Origin: Crocinitomix sp.
GTDB taxonomy: Bacteria > Bacteroidota > Bacteroidia > Flavobacteriales_D > Crocinitomicaceae
NCBI GenBank assembly: GCA_013138735.1
Contig: WTCE01000058.1
Coordinates: 1-49,671 of the forward strand
DNA: 49,671 nt
Reading direction: 5' to 3'
Shown: piece after piece, positions 1-8,720 of the stretch
Numbering within the stretch: position 1 is the first letter of the stretch
Layout of the letters: every line of letters begins with the position of its first letter
The notes under the pieces: model-generated
What the model saw: only the letters and a program-made list of their open reading frames with translations
What the model was told of the DNA's origin: nothing
The model's database searches: none
Made by a program: the position numbers and the translations under genes

Positions 1-1
1 T

Positions 2-217
2 GATAAAGAAGAACCGAAACATTATGACTTTTATGGATATATTTACTATTCTGTGACATCTAGTCACAAAATAGTAAAATTTGACGAGGCAAGCCTCGAG
101 GTATTAAACCTGAAAGCGAATAAAATAAGTAATCCGGGTCGAAGCATTCTTAGTAAAATTTTAGGTAGTTGTCAGAACAGTGACACGTGCACATCAGCAA
201 CCAAATTAATAAAATAA
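2..217 (+). CDS. Partial hypothetical protein (C-terminal 71 residues)
   Basis: One frame is open from the first bases of the window to a TAA at 215-217, while the other two forward frames are closed early. The gene therefore begins upstream of the window. The visible tail is polar and aromatic at first (YGYIYYSV), then basic, and ends with two cysteines (SCQNSDTCTS). No domain is recognised. It converges with the lectin gene, and a hairpin terminator lies between them. It is probably a real gene end because the frame stays open for 72 codons in AT-rich DNA, but no function can be assigned. Confidence 0.55.
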   Translation, partial: DKEEPKHYDFYGYIYYSVTSSHKIVKFDEASLEVLNLKANKISNPGRSILSKILGSCQNSDTCTSATKLIK

Positions 218-278
218 TGAGGTGATTGTTACGGCAAAAGCTAATATTTGTTCAACAGTATTTATTTTTACTGCACAA

Positions 279-312
279 AAAAGCCGCCGAATTCAACAAT
301 CCTGCGGCTTTT
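279..312. terminator. Bidirectional hairpin terminator
   Basis: AAAAGCCGC (279-287) is the perfect inverse of GCGGCTTTT (304-312), with a 16-base loop. The arms end in A and T runs, so it can act as an intrinsic terminator in both directions. It sits between the converging partial gene (ends 217) and the lectin gene (ends 340). Confidence 0.85.
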
Positions 313-339
313 CATATTAAAAATATTTTAACTCAAGTA

Positions 340-1140
340 TTAGCAAGTTGATACTGCACCTTTGAAACCAATTGGGCCTTCGCCTGTATAGTTCATAGTA
401 CCAGTAAATGTTGCACCATTATCAGCTGATGAAATATTTAATGCAGTAGCATATTGTCCATCTCGTGTTCCAATAATCATTGTGCCAGCTTCGTTCCATG
501 GTGCATCATCTCCGCCCCATTGATTTTCAATTGCATAATTATTTCCATTTTCAAGTGTGGCTTTAAATCCAATTGGGCCTTCACCATCATAGGTCATTGT
601 TCCTGTAAATTCTTTTCCATCTGCAGAAGTAATATCAAATGCCACTGGTTTTTGTCCAGGTCTTGTTCCTAGCTGCATTGTTCCGCCTAGGTTCCATGCT
701 GCATCATCACCACCCCATTGATTTTCAACTGTGTAACTTGTACCAGTTTCTCGTGCACCTTCAAAGCCAATTGGACCTTCTCCAACATAAGTCATTGTTC
801 CAGTTAAAGAACCGTTAACATTGTCAACTTGTAGTTGAATAACATTCTGACCTGTTCTTGCGCCAATTATCCAATTTCCGCCTGGATGCCATTCAGCATC
901 ATCACCACCCCATTGGTTCTCAACTTTATAATTGCTACCTGCAATTTGTGTTGCTCTAACACCGATTGGGCCTTCTCCATCATAAACCATTGTTCCAGAA
1001 AAAGTTTTCCCTTCATCCTCTGAAGAAATATTGATATGCGAAAAGTTCTGATCATTTCTACATCCTAAAACGAAAGTTCCTGATGCATGCCATGGTTTTC
1101 TTGGGCCACCCCATTGATTTTTTACTACGTATAATGCCAT
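340..1140 (-). CDS. OAA/MBHA-family high-mannose-binding lectin, four repeats
   Basis: The 266-residue protein consists of four tandem repeats of about 66 residues (roughly 1-68, 69-134, 135-200, 201-266). Each opens with a (V/I)(K/E)NQWGG motif and closes with a GEGPIGF/V strand followed by a short linker. This is the signature of the Oscillatoria agardhii agglutinin family. Length and repeat number match Myxococcus xanthus haemagglutinin MBHA (about 267 residues), whereas OAA itself has two repeats. Family members form a compact beta-barrel and bind the branched core of high-mannose glycans with the WGG loops. No signal peptide is visible, as in characterised members, so it is probably cytosolic or released by another route. 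Repeat 1 is the most divergent (WGGPRKPW, a cysteine near residue 27, GVRATQ instead of GF). The family assignment is secure; the biological role here is unknown. Confidence 0.95.
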   Translation of the reverse strand: MALYVVKNQWGGPRKPWHASGTFVLGCRNDQNFSHINISSEDEGKTFSGTMVYDGEGPIGVRATQIAGSNYKVENQWGGDDAEWHPGGNWIIGARTGQNVIQLQVDNVNGSLTGTMTYVGEGPIGFEGARETGTSYTVENQWGGDDAAWNLGGTMQLGTRPGQKPVAFDITSADGKEFTGTMTYDGEGPIGFKATLENGNNYAIENQWGGDDAPWNEAGTMIIGTRDGQYATALNISSADNGATFTGTMNYTGEGPIGFKGAVSTC

Positions 1141-1285
1141 AATTAAAAGATTAGGTTATATAATTTTTTAAAAGTAATTAATATTATGTGTTTCTTTAAA
1201 CGTACAAATACCTTACTTTCCGCAATACGTAATTATACACTTCGGAACCATTTTTTGAGTTTTTAGTTTTATTAAACCATTTATT

Positions 1286-1768
1286 ATGAAACACTTATTA
1301 CTTCTTTTAATTCCATTTTTAATTGCCTGTGAAAGCTCAGGTCGCTTCAATGTTGATAAAGTGACGGCGATTCACTATGAATTTTACACAGATCGTGTAG
1401 TTGAAGATGTGCACAATGATTATGAGATTTATATTAAACCTGGAGAAGCCCTTTTTGTGGCCAATTCATTCGGAAATGAAGTCGCTAGACAAAGCACAGA
1501 AATCAATGATGAAGCCTTGAGTAAATTGGTTGAAAAGATGAATTCTTCTAACTTGGAAGATGGCAGTGAACTTACAGAGGAAGCTTGCATTAATCAAATC
1601 AACGAACACTTAACAGTCTTTGAAGAAAATCTAAACGTTTATAATTCTACTCTTGTTTATTGTCCTGATGATTCTCCTCGCACAACTGAAAATTTGGGCG
1701 ACCTAGCTGGCACATTTGAAGCAATTTTTGCACTAGTACCAGGGTTTGATGATTTAATTAAGAAATAA
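1286..1768 (+). CDS. Lipoprotein, paralog 1 of a four-member array
   Basis: The 160-residue protein has a hydrophobic N-terminus and lipobox LIAC, with the lipidated Cys at residue 15. The rest is a small soluble domain, probably anchored to the outer or inner membrane. It shares its plan with the three proteins downstream: an IHYEF strand, a SFGNEVA motif, a SNLEDGS loop, two cysteines about 30 residues apart, and a C-terminal helix (LVPGFDDL). It is the most divergent copy, lacking the YHRSY motif and the C(D/T)GG(T/W)GES motif of the others. It is followed after 21 bases by paralog 2 on the same strand, so the two are probably co-transcribed. No Pfam family is recognised; the lipoprotein call is firm and the function unknown. 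Confidence 0.8.
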   Translation: MKHLLLLLIPFLIACESSGRFNVDKVTAIHYEFYTDRVVEDVHNDYEIYIKPGEALFVANSFGNEVARQSTEINDEALSKLVEKMNSSNLEDGSELTEEACINQINEHLTVFEENLNVYNSTLVYCPDDSPRTTENLGDLAGTFEAIFALVPGFDDLIKK

Positions 1769-1789
1769 ATTCAACCTAACAATTACATT

Positions 1790-2263
1790 ATGAAATCCTA
1801 TATTCTTCTATTAATTCCGTTTTTTATAGCGTGTGAAGAGGCGGTGTCCATATCCGAGTATGATTTTACAATAATCAACTATTCTTTTAATGATGCGGCC
1901 TTAGCTCCAGAATATCACCGTAGTTATGTAATTGATGTCACACCATCCGAAGTCACTGTTACGGTAGATTCTTACGGTGATACTTTAGCCGAAGCTCAAT
2001 TTCCATTGGCTACTGCTGATTTGAATAACTTGCTTAACGCCATCAACCAAGCGGAATTAAGGTCAGGAGATAGTGGTCCGAGTGAAGGTTGTGATGGTGG
2101 ATGGAGTGAAAGTTTATCGATTGAAAACGCTGAGGGACAAATTTACAGTGGTTATTTTGATCATTGTGGCGGAAATGCAATCCCTGCAAGCCTTGGTGAC
2201 ATTGAAGCTGTTGTAGAAGCTATGGAGGCTCTTATTCCTAATTTGAGTGACTTAGTAGAATAA
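1790..2263 (+). CDS. Lipoprotein, paralog 2 of a four-member array
   Basis: The 157-residue protein has a signal peptide and lipobox FIAC (Cys15). It carries the core motifs of the array: YSFND, PEYHRSY, VDSYGDTLAE, an AELRSG loop, CDGGWSESL, GYFDHCGG, PASLGDIEAVVEA and a C-terminal LIPNLSDL helix. The two conserved cysteines (in CDGG and DHC) could form a disulfide in the periplasm. It lies 21 bases after paralog 1 and 14 bases before a small membrane protein. The fold loosely recalls DUF6438-type lipoproteins, but this is inference. Confidence 0.85.
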   Translation: MKSYILLLIPFFIACEEAVSISEYDFTIINYSFNDAALAPEYHRSYVIDVTPSEVTVTVDSYGDTLAEAQFPLATADLNNLLNAINQAELRSGDSGPSEGCDGGWSESLSIENAEGQIYSGYFDHCGGNAIPASLGDIEAVVEAMEALIPNLSDLVE

Positions 2264-2277
2264 AAGCCCCAAAATAA

Positions 2278-2835
2278 ATGTTATTCTTTCTCTTTGCTCT
2301 AGTTTTTTACTGTATCCCTATCTCCATTGTGATATTAGGATTCCGTTGGGTGTTACGCAAAGAAGGGAAAAAACGAAAAGCGAAAAACTTTACGAAATAC
2401 GCCTTTATTGGTTTACTCACCTGTTTAATTGGGTTTTCTGTCGCGTTATGGATCAGTCGGAGACATGTTTTAGAATTTGAATTAGGTAATAAATTCGCAA
2501 TTGTTCTTATCGCAACTGAACAGGAAGGATTCTTGGATTTCCCTGTTGAATTTGATATGGAAATAACCAATTTAAATACAGCAAAAAATGTTGAATTTGA
2601 ATTCACCTCGAGCCATGGACCAACAATGCAATTTTGTACCTACCCAAATTTTCCATCTCATATTTTTATTCACGAAATGAATCGTGGATCTTATATGAAT
2701 TGGATAATCGATATGTCAACAGCCACAATGGAAACTGACTATGGTCAAAATAAATATCCGATTGAAAATGCGGAATCTTGCGTTGAACTTACTTCCTTTT
2801 TTGAATTAAGATGTGTATTTTTAAGTACCAATTAA
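2278..2835 (+). CDS. Two-TM membrane protein embedded in the lipoprotein array
   Basis: The protein of 185 residues has two hydrophobic segments at about 2-24 and 42-61, separated by a very basic loop (RKEGKKRKAK) expected to face the cytoplasm. A domain of about 120 residues follows, which would be periplasmic, with three cysteines. It is not a paralog of its neighbours and no family is recognised. It starts 14 bases after paralog 2 and ends 11 bases before paralog 3, so it is almost certainly translated from the same message. Confidence 0.75.
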   Translation: MLFFLFALVFYCIPISIVILGFRWVLRKEGKKRKAKNFTKYAFIGLLTCLIGFSVALWISRRHVLEFELGNKFAIVLIATEQEGFLDFPVEFDMEITNLNTAKNVEFEFTSSHGPTMQFCTYPNFPSHIFIHEMNRGSYMNWIIDMSTATMETDYGQNKYPIENAESCVELTSFFELRCVFLSTN

Positions 2836-2846
2836 ACTGTGGTTAA

Positions 2847-3320
2847 ATGAAATACTATTTATTACTATTAATTCCTTTTATTATGTCATGTGAAGATTCC
2901 ATAAACTTAGATGTAAACAAAGATTTATCAATTCACTATTCTTTTCGTGACTCATCTGTTCCACCTCGCTACCATAGAAGTTATGACATTACAATCACCT
3001 CAACTAATGCACATATAGTTGTAAAATCTTATGGAAATAAATTAGCAGATGAAAATTATGGGGTTAAAAAAGAAGACTTTAATAATTTGATTGAAATTAT
3101 AAATGAAGCCGAGTTAGTGTCAGGTTCAGTTGATGCAGAACCTGGATGCACGGGCGGTACGGGTGAAAGTTTAATAATGAAAGAAGAAAAAATACAAGTT
3201 TACAAAGGAACGATTGATAATTGCGGAGGAACTACTATTCCTTCATCTCTTGGGAAGATTGAAAAAGTAGTTGAAGCTATTAAAGCATTCATTCCTAATT
3301 TAGCCGAATTGCGGAAATAA
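2847..3320 (+). CDS. Lipoprotein, paralog 3 of a four-member array
   Basis: The 157-residue protein has the lipobox IMSC (Cys15). It keeps the whole set of array motifs: IHYSFRD, PPRYHRSYDI, KSYGNKLAD, an AELVSGS loop, CTGGTGESL, GTIDNCGG, PSSLGKIEKVVEA and FIPNLAEL. It is more lysine-rich than paralogs 2 and 4, so its surface charge differs although the core is kept. It lies 11 bases behind the embedded membrane protein and 76 bases before paralog 4, a gap that holds a promoter-like sequence. Function unknown. Confidence 0.85.
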   Translation: MKYYLLLLIPFIMSCEDSINLDVNKDLSIHYSFRDSSVPPRYHRSYDITITSTNAHIVVKSYGNKLADENYGVKKEDFNNLIEIINEAELVSGSVDAEPGCTGGTGESLIMKEEKIQVYKGTIDNCGGTTIPSSLGKIEKVVEAIKAFIPNLAELRK

Positions 3321-3342
3321 TTGGGTTCGAATAGAAACAAAT

Positions 3343-3373
3343 TTGATCTTTAAAACTAGAAGTTGTATTTTTA
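3343..3373 (+). promoter_or_regulatory. Putative promoter of lipoprotein paralog 4
   Basis: TTG (3343-3345), a 20-base spacer and TATTTTTA (3366-3373) resemble the Bacteroidota sigma-A promoter TTG-N(17-23)-TAnnTTTG, with A instead of the final G. It lies 24 bases before the ATG of paralog 4 and suggests that this copy can be transcribed on its own. Confidence 0.45.
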
Positions 3374-3396
3374 GATTGACTTAACAAAACAACACA

Positions 3397-3873
3397 ATGA
3401 AATATTATACAGTCTTTATTATCGGATTATTATTCTCATGTTCGGGCACTCCTTCTTTAGTTTTAAACGAAGAAGAGCCCATTGAAATTGAATATGCTTT
3501 TAGTGATGCATCTGTCTCACCAGAATACCACCGCAGTTATACAATCAGTATTGACAAATCTTTAGTATCTATAAGTGTTGATTCTTATGGCGATATTTTA
3601 ACTGTTGAAAATCAACCTATTGATATTGATGAATTTACGGCATTAATTGAAACTATTAACGCCTCAAATCTTACATCTGGAAGAAACACCCCAGATGAAC
3701 CATGTGACGGCGGCACAGGCGAAAGCTTAACGATTAAGGAGTCTGGCGCTGAAGTGTATAACGGTTATTTTGACCATTGTGCAGACGACGTACCCGCTTC
3801 AATGGGAGATATAGGTGTAGTTATTGATGCCATTCACGCACTTGCTCCTAATTTGGAGGAAATGTTGGATTAA
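3397..3873 (+). CDS. Lipoprotein, paralog 4 of a four-member array
   Basis: The 158-residue protein has the lipobox LFSC (Cys15) and a slightly different signal peptide from the other three. The body carries YAFSD, PEYHRSYTI, VDSYGDIL, a SNLTSG loop, CDGGTGESL, GYFDHCAD, PASMGDIGVVIDA and ALAPNLEEM. It is closest to paralog 2 in its motifs. Its own promoter-like element lies upstream. The gene ends 14 bases from the end of the converging T9SS protein. Function unknown. Confidence 0.85.
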   Translation: MKYYTVFIIGLLFSCSGTPSLVLNEEEPIEIEYAFSDASVSPEYHRSYTISIDKSLVSISVDSYGDILTVENQPIDIDEFTALIETINASNLTSGRNTPDEPCDGGTGESLTIKESGAEVYNGYFDHCADDVPASMGDIGVVIDAIHALAPNLEEMLD

Positions 3874-3887
3874 TCGAATACGGATTT

Positions 3888-6800
3888 CTATTCCTTAATA
3901 ATCGTAAACTGCTTCTTACCCGAATCAGATTGAATAATCAAAATGTATTCGCCTGACGAATATGAACTCATGTCAACACTAATATCCTCCGTAAAATAGA
4001 GCGTTTTTCTCACTACAACTTTACCTGTAATATCAATTATTTCCAAGACCAACTCATCCCATTGTTCATCAATTAAAACATGAACTACATCTTTAGTTGG
4101 ATTTGGGTGAATTGATATATTAGCACCAAAAGTGTTTTCATTAATCTCGGCATCAATAATTGAAATGCAGGCAGAGGTGTCGACACAACCATCTTGTTCA
4201 ATAATAACTGCAAAGCTCCCATTGTCAATTGCTGTGTAGGTTATTCCATCCTCAATTGGGATAATTGGTGCATAGTCATCATCACAATCAACCCAAGAGT
4301 AAGTGGCGTCAACCAAATCTTCTGCAGTAATAGTCCAATCTTCAATACTTAAGTCTGTGTTAATTTCATGAACTGCTAATTCTAATGTGACGGTAGAATC
4401 ACAACCTAGAATGGTTGGGAATACTTCAACATAAGTTCCAGCTTCAGTTAATATTAAGGCTCCAAAGTCAAAGCTCTCTCCCGCGCAAATTTCTGCGGTG
4501 AAGGAACTTTCAAATATTGCATTCGTCGCAAGCGTTAATGTAACAGTAGAATCGCAACCATGAATACTTGTGAAACTATTTGAATAAACTCCAGGTTCTG
4601 TTAATTCAACATCTCCAAATAAATAGATCTCTCCAGCACATATTGTCGCACTAGCATTAAATTCACCTGTATATAAATAATTTGGATGCCCTGGTTCGCA
4701 GATCGTATCCAATGGTGTAATGCAAGATGGGTTCGATCTTAAAACTGAACCACATGCATTAGAAATTTGATGTAAATAAAGCTCGGTCCCAATTAAGGAA
4801 TATTTCACTTTTGCAAATGATGAGGCGTTTGATGTAATGCCGCTGGTGGCGTTTCCAGTAAACCCATCATTCCCGCTAAAATGATCAAAAAATGAGGCAT
4901 GTATTTGTTGGGTATTCACATCTACAACTCCATTGAGCGTAGTTGTTAATCCGTAACAATTAGTATAGGCCAACAAACTCACATAATACTGATCTGTTGT
5001 GCTTGGAATATCAGCCAAGTCAACAATTAACGTGGAATCTCCAGAACTGAACCAAGCACTTGTACCTGACTCATAATAACAGTAATTTGATTCGGCCTCA
5101 TCCGTTAAACCATCTCCGTCGCTATCCAAATCTAGAAAATTAGAAATACCATCTCCATCATAATCAATACTTGACCAACAAAACGGATCAATTGCTAAAC
5201 CGTCATCACAATCGGTAGTGAGTTGATAAACATAAAGGTCGTTTCCAATCAATTTAAAGCGAAGTTTACTTATATCCGAAGAAATGGATGTCACTTGATT
5301 GATTGCATCATAAGTATAGCCATTTTCAATCCCATTAAAGTGTTGATATTCGATCACTGAAATTTCATTTAAGTCTGCCTTGACATGTGCCATTAATGAA
5401 GCTTGTTCAGCTCCACAAGCTTCTGTTAAACTTATGTTTATAAAGGATGTTCCAGAATCAAAAGTATGAACCAATACAGAATCAACACCTAAAAGGGTTT
5501 CTGCAACCTCAACAAGTTCGTAACATGGCGTATTTTCTGTAAAATCTGGCAGGCCATCATTATCACTGTCCAAATCTTCACTATTCGGAATCCCATCTCC
5601 ATCAGCATCTAAAGACGACCAACAACCCGAAGTTAAACGAACCGCTCCTGTATCGCAATCATTCGCAATGTGATGTAAGTATAATTGGTCATCCAATAAT
5701 TTTAACGCTATTTGTGTAGGCACATCCCAAGTTGATGTTTGCACTTTACTCGAATCACTCTCGGTTAAAGGATCAATAAATGAGTCTGATCCAAAATGCT
5801 GATAGGCCCATGGATTGATTTTATTCTCATCCAAATCCACAGAAAATTCTCCCATGGCATAGGTCGTATCACATTTATTTCCAAATTCTAAAGAAATATA
5901 GAACGCCCCAGAACCGCCATCAAAATCAGTTATTAAAACCGAATCTGCCACGTCTATAAATACAGATACATCTAATATGCTTGTGCAACTCGAAGCTTCG
6001 TCAAAATCATCAATCCCGTCACCATCAGTATCAGGACAACTATTGTCTAACATAGTTATAAAGCTCGTCATGGTCTTCGTGTCTGTATTTCCAAATTCAT
6101 CTGTAACTGTTAGCGAAACATGATAAGAACCAGGTGTGGAATAATAAACAATTGGTTTTTCAGCCGAAGATTCGGAAGGATAACCTCCTGAAAATTCCCA
6201 TTGGTAAGTTGTTTCTCCTGAAGAATGCACACAATTTTGAACAAATTCAATTGGTGTTACAGGACATAAAACTTGGGTGGCAGATGCTGCAAAATTCGCA
6301 ATTGGATCCTCCGTTTCTTCCAACAAATCATGCTCCCATGATCCTCTAGAACTTCCCATTCTTAATTTTCCCATTGGTGGAACAATGAATAAGCCAGTTG
6401 TATAGCCCATTGTGGGAAGCCCCGTTCCAATTAGCGTCCAATCTGGCATAGTATTGTTCTTATACCAAACGCCTGAGTTACCTGAAAATGCCAAATAAAT
6501 TCCGCCGTCTGTTCCAAATTGATGTGCAATTTCTGAAACTGGAGTTAATGGTAATGAGGGTGTTGTTAGATTCCACCAAATTAAGCCACCAGTAGTTGTG
6601 TGCAGTATTTTGGCATCATTTTGATAATTGCCATAGGCCAACCAAAGCTCATTCGGACTATTGCCAACTGTCAATCCAACAATATTGGTCATCCCTTCGG
6701 TTACACCTCCAGTTGGAGTAATATCGGTCCAAGACACTCCACCATCCACTGATTTTTCTACCGTATTGTTACCGTGCAAAACATACATTCTTGAACTATC

Positions 6801-8678
6801 CTGTGGGCAGATTCTAAACTCATTGACCGTTGCACCAAAATCGTGAAATTCTGTTTCAGATTCAAAATTATCTCTACTTACATAAACCTTTGAAGTATTG
6901 TGTCCATAAAAGGTATGGTAAAGGTTAGGATGAAACTCCATTGTATTTAGGCGAAAAGCCGTACTAACTGATTGCGTATATAAGAAATTACCTTCATCAT
7001 CTAGTTCTGTTTTGAACTTACCATAACCGTGGTTATAATAAATTAATTGGTCATGCGATTGGTTAACTGAAGTGCGACTGGCATCTCCACCACCCCGACT
7101 AATCCATCCATTATCACCATCAAATCTTCTAATTTTTGTTGGACCATGGTCGCACCCAGCAGATAAAATGTCTGATTTTGGAGAACTTGAAAAACCCCAT
7201 AAATCTATCGCGGATATTTCCCTTCCAATTGTATGAACACTTTCCATAGCGTCCGTAGAAATGGCCAAACCTCCATCTGAACCAATGAATACTAAATCTC
7301 CTACACAATCTATTGAACGAATATCTGGATGAACATATTTTGGACAACCGCCATATCCCGAAGTCATGTCTGTATAAGTTAGGCCGCCATCATAAGATCG
7401 GTTGACTGAACTTGCGAAATAATAGCCCGTATAAATATTGTCTTCATTTAATGGATTGACTTTGACACCTTCCGTTTTTCCAACCCAGTTTTTAGAATTT
7501 AATACGCCTGTTTCGTCATACCGATAAATGGAATCTGTTGTAAAAAGTGAATAAATATAAAGCTGATCTGGACTGTCTGGAATAGTTTGAAAAGCCATCA
7601 TACTGGGCATTGTTCTCCCTAAATCAATATCCAAGTTAACCAAGAGCGTAAAAGACAATCCGCCATCAATTGATTTATAAATGCAAGGATCATTTGAAGC
7701 ATTATATGCGCCTAAATAGAACACGTTGGCATCATCCATATCTTTTTCTAAGCCAAAAAAGTTGAAGCCGCGATTGTAAATACCAAATTCAGAATTAACA
7801 GAATGCGCACCCCAATAATGATCACTTCCTCCGCTAGAATTATCAAAAACTTCTGTCCAAGAATCTCCGCCATCTATGGAACGATATAACTGTCTTCCGA
7901 AGGTTGATAAAACAACATCCTCGTCAGCAGATGAAATGGCTATAAAATAAGGTCGTCTTGAAGGATCAACACCCCGATTAAGTTCTGGACATAAATCCCA
8001 ATCATCCCCGCCATTCACACTTTTTAATAGCCCAGACTCTGTTGCCGCATATACCAATGAATCATTCAAATTACTGGCTTCTATTTCACCGTAATAATAA
8101 TCTCTGTTTGCATAGGTATTCGTTCCATTTCCATATTCAGCATCTGTTAAGGACCATGATGCTCCCTGATCTTTACTCACCCATAAACCACCATAGGAAA
8201 ATCCTGCAAAAAGATTATCGGTATTGTATGGATTAATGTAAACACGGTCACAAAAACCACCCGATAATGATGAAGAGGTTCCGCATGTAGTTTCTTCGGC
8301 AAAGTTAGGCCCAAGCATTCGCCAAGAACCAAATGTTTTTGCCATTCCTGTCGCTCCAAAGCTTGTTGTTGGATCTAAATCATAAGCCAAATAATTTCCC
8401 TCCGAATCTATACTCAATCGGGCAGTTTCTAACCAACGAATAAACCGCCTTTTTTGGTGACTTGTTTCTTTGGGGTGAAGGTTGAAATAGGTATCAAAAT
8501 AAACCTCAGCATCCAAAACATTCGGATTATCGGCATTCATTTCTATAAACCAATTTGTGCTAGAATGATCCACTTTGATCATTGGAAAAGGGTTCGTTTC
8601 TCCATCTTGCGTTAAGCCATGTTGTGTAATGAACAATGTGGCAATGAAGAGGATACGATAACCGAATAAGGAAGCCAT
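3888..8678 (-). CDS. Large T9SS-exported multidomain protein: sortilin-like propeller, PKD, calcium-loop modules
   Basis: The protein of 1596 residues begins with a signal peptide (about 1-23). Residues about 120-780 form a propeller of the Vps10/sortilin or BNR type, with repeated Asp-box motifs (SKDQGASW, SIDGGDSW, SIDGGLSF, SYDGGLTY, SVDGGVSW). A PKD domain follows at about 789-880. Thrombospondin type 3-like calcium loops (DTDGDGIDD, DADGDGIPN, DYDGDGISN, DSDGDGLTD) lie near 882, 1021-1046 and 1171-1195. They separate three related modules of about 130 residues. Two ICAGE...GCDSTVTL repeats (about 1344-1440) come before a type A T9SS sorting domain (about 1514-1596, opening ISIHPNPTKD). 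It is therefore exported by T9SS and probably surface-attached or released. The ligand is unknown; adhesion or glycan binding is plausible but not shown. Confidence 0.92.
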   Translation of the reverse strand: MASLFGYRILFIATLFITQHGLTQDGETNPFPMIKVDHSSTNWFIEMNADNPNVLDAEVYFDTYFNLHPKETSHQKRRFIRWLETARLSIDSEGNYLAYDLDPTTSFGATGMAKTFGSWRMLGPNFAEETTCGTSSSLSGGFCDRVYINPYNTDNLFAGFSYGGLWVSKDQGASWSLTDAEYGNGTNTYANRDYYYGEIEASNLNDSLVYAATESGLLKSVNGGDDWDLCPELNRGVDPSRRPYFIAISSADEDVVLSTFGRQLYRSIDGGDSWTEVFDNSSGGSDHYWGAHSVNSEFGIYNRGFNFFGLEKDMDDANVFYLGAYNASNDPCIYKSIDGGLSFTLLVNLDIDLGRTMPSMMAFQTIPDSPDQLYIYSLFTTDSIYRYDETGVLNSKNWVGKTEGVKVNPLNEDNIYTGYYFASSVNRSYDGGLTYTDMTSGYGGCPKYVHPDIRSIDCVGDLVFIGSDGGLAISTDAMESVHTIGREISAIDLWGFSSSPKSDILSAGCDHGPTKIRRFDGDNGWISRGGGDASRTSVNQSHDQLIYYNHGYGKFKTELDDEGNFLYTQSVSTAFRLNTMEFHPNLYHTFYGHNTSKVYVSRDNFESETEFHDFGATVNEFRICPQDSSRMYVLHGNNTVEKSVDGGVSWTDITPTGGVTEGMTNIVGLTVGNSPNELWLAYGNYQNDAKILHTTTGGLIWWNLTTPSLPLTPVSEIAHQFGTDGGIYLAFSGNSGVWYKNNTMPDWTLIGTGLPTMGYTTGLFIVPPMGKLRMGSSRGSWEHDLLEETEDPIANFAASATQVLCPVTPIEFVQNCVHSSGETTYQWEFSGGYPSESSAEKPIVYYSTPGSYHVSLTVTDEFGNTDTKTMTSFITMLDNSCPDTDGDGIDDFDEASSCTSILDVSVFIDVADSVLITDFDGGSGAFYISLEFGNKCDTTYAMGEFSVDLDENKINPWAYQHFGSDSFIDPLTESDSSKVQTSTWDVPTQIALKLLDDQLYLHHIANDCDTGAVRLTSGCWSSLDADGDGIPNSEDLDSDNDGLPDFTENTPCYELVEVAETLLGVDSVLVHTFDSGTSFINISLTEACGAEQASLMAHVKADLNEISVIEYQHFNGIENGYTYDAINQVTSISSDISKLRFKLIGNDLYVYQLTTDCDDGLAIDPFCWSSIDYDGDGISNFLDLDSDGDGLTDEAESNYCYYESGTSAWFSSGDSTLIVDLADIPSTTDQYYVSLLAYTNCYGLTTTLNGVVDVNTQQIHASFFDHFSGNDGFTGNATSGITSNASSFAKVKYSLIGTELYLHQISNACGSVLRSNPSCITPLDTICEPGHPNYLYTGEFNASATICAGEIYLFGDVELTEPGVYSNSFTSIHGCDSTVTLTLATNAIFESSFTAEICAGESFDFGALILTEAGTYVEVFPTILGCDSTVTLELAVHEINTDLSIEDWTITAEDLVDATYSWVDCDDDYAPIIPIEDGITYTAIDNGSFAVIIEQDGCVDTSACISIIDAEINENTFGANISIHPNPTKDVVHVLIDEQWDELVLEIIDITGKVVVRKTLYFTEDISVDMSSYSSGEYILIIQSDSGKKQFTIIKE

Positions 8679-8720
8679 AATAACTGGTTTAATTGGAGAA
8701 ATAAAGGTAGCCTTTTTAAT

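Noticed and set aside
500-1125. Regularly spaced near-identical DNA segments (CCCCATTGATTTTCAA and variants) about 195 bases apart, superficially array-like
   Set aside because: They encode the VENQWGG start of each lectin repeat in one open frame; not a CRISPR array.
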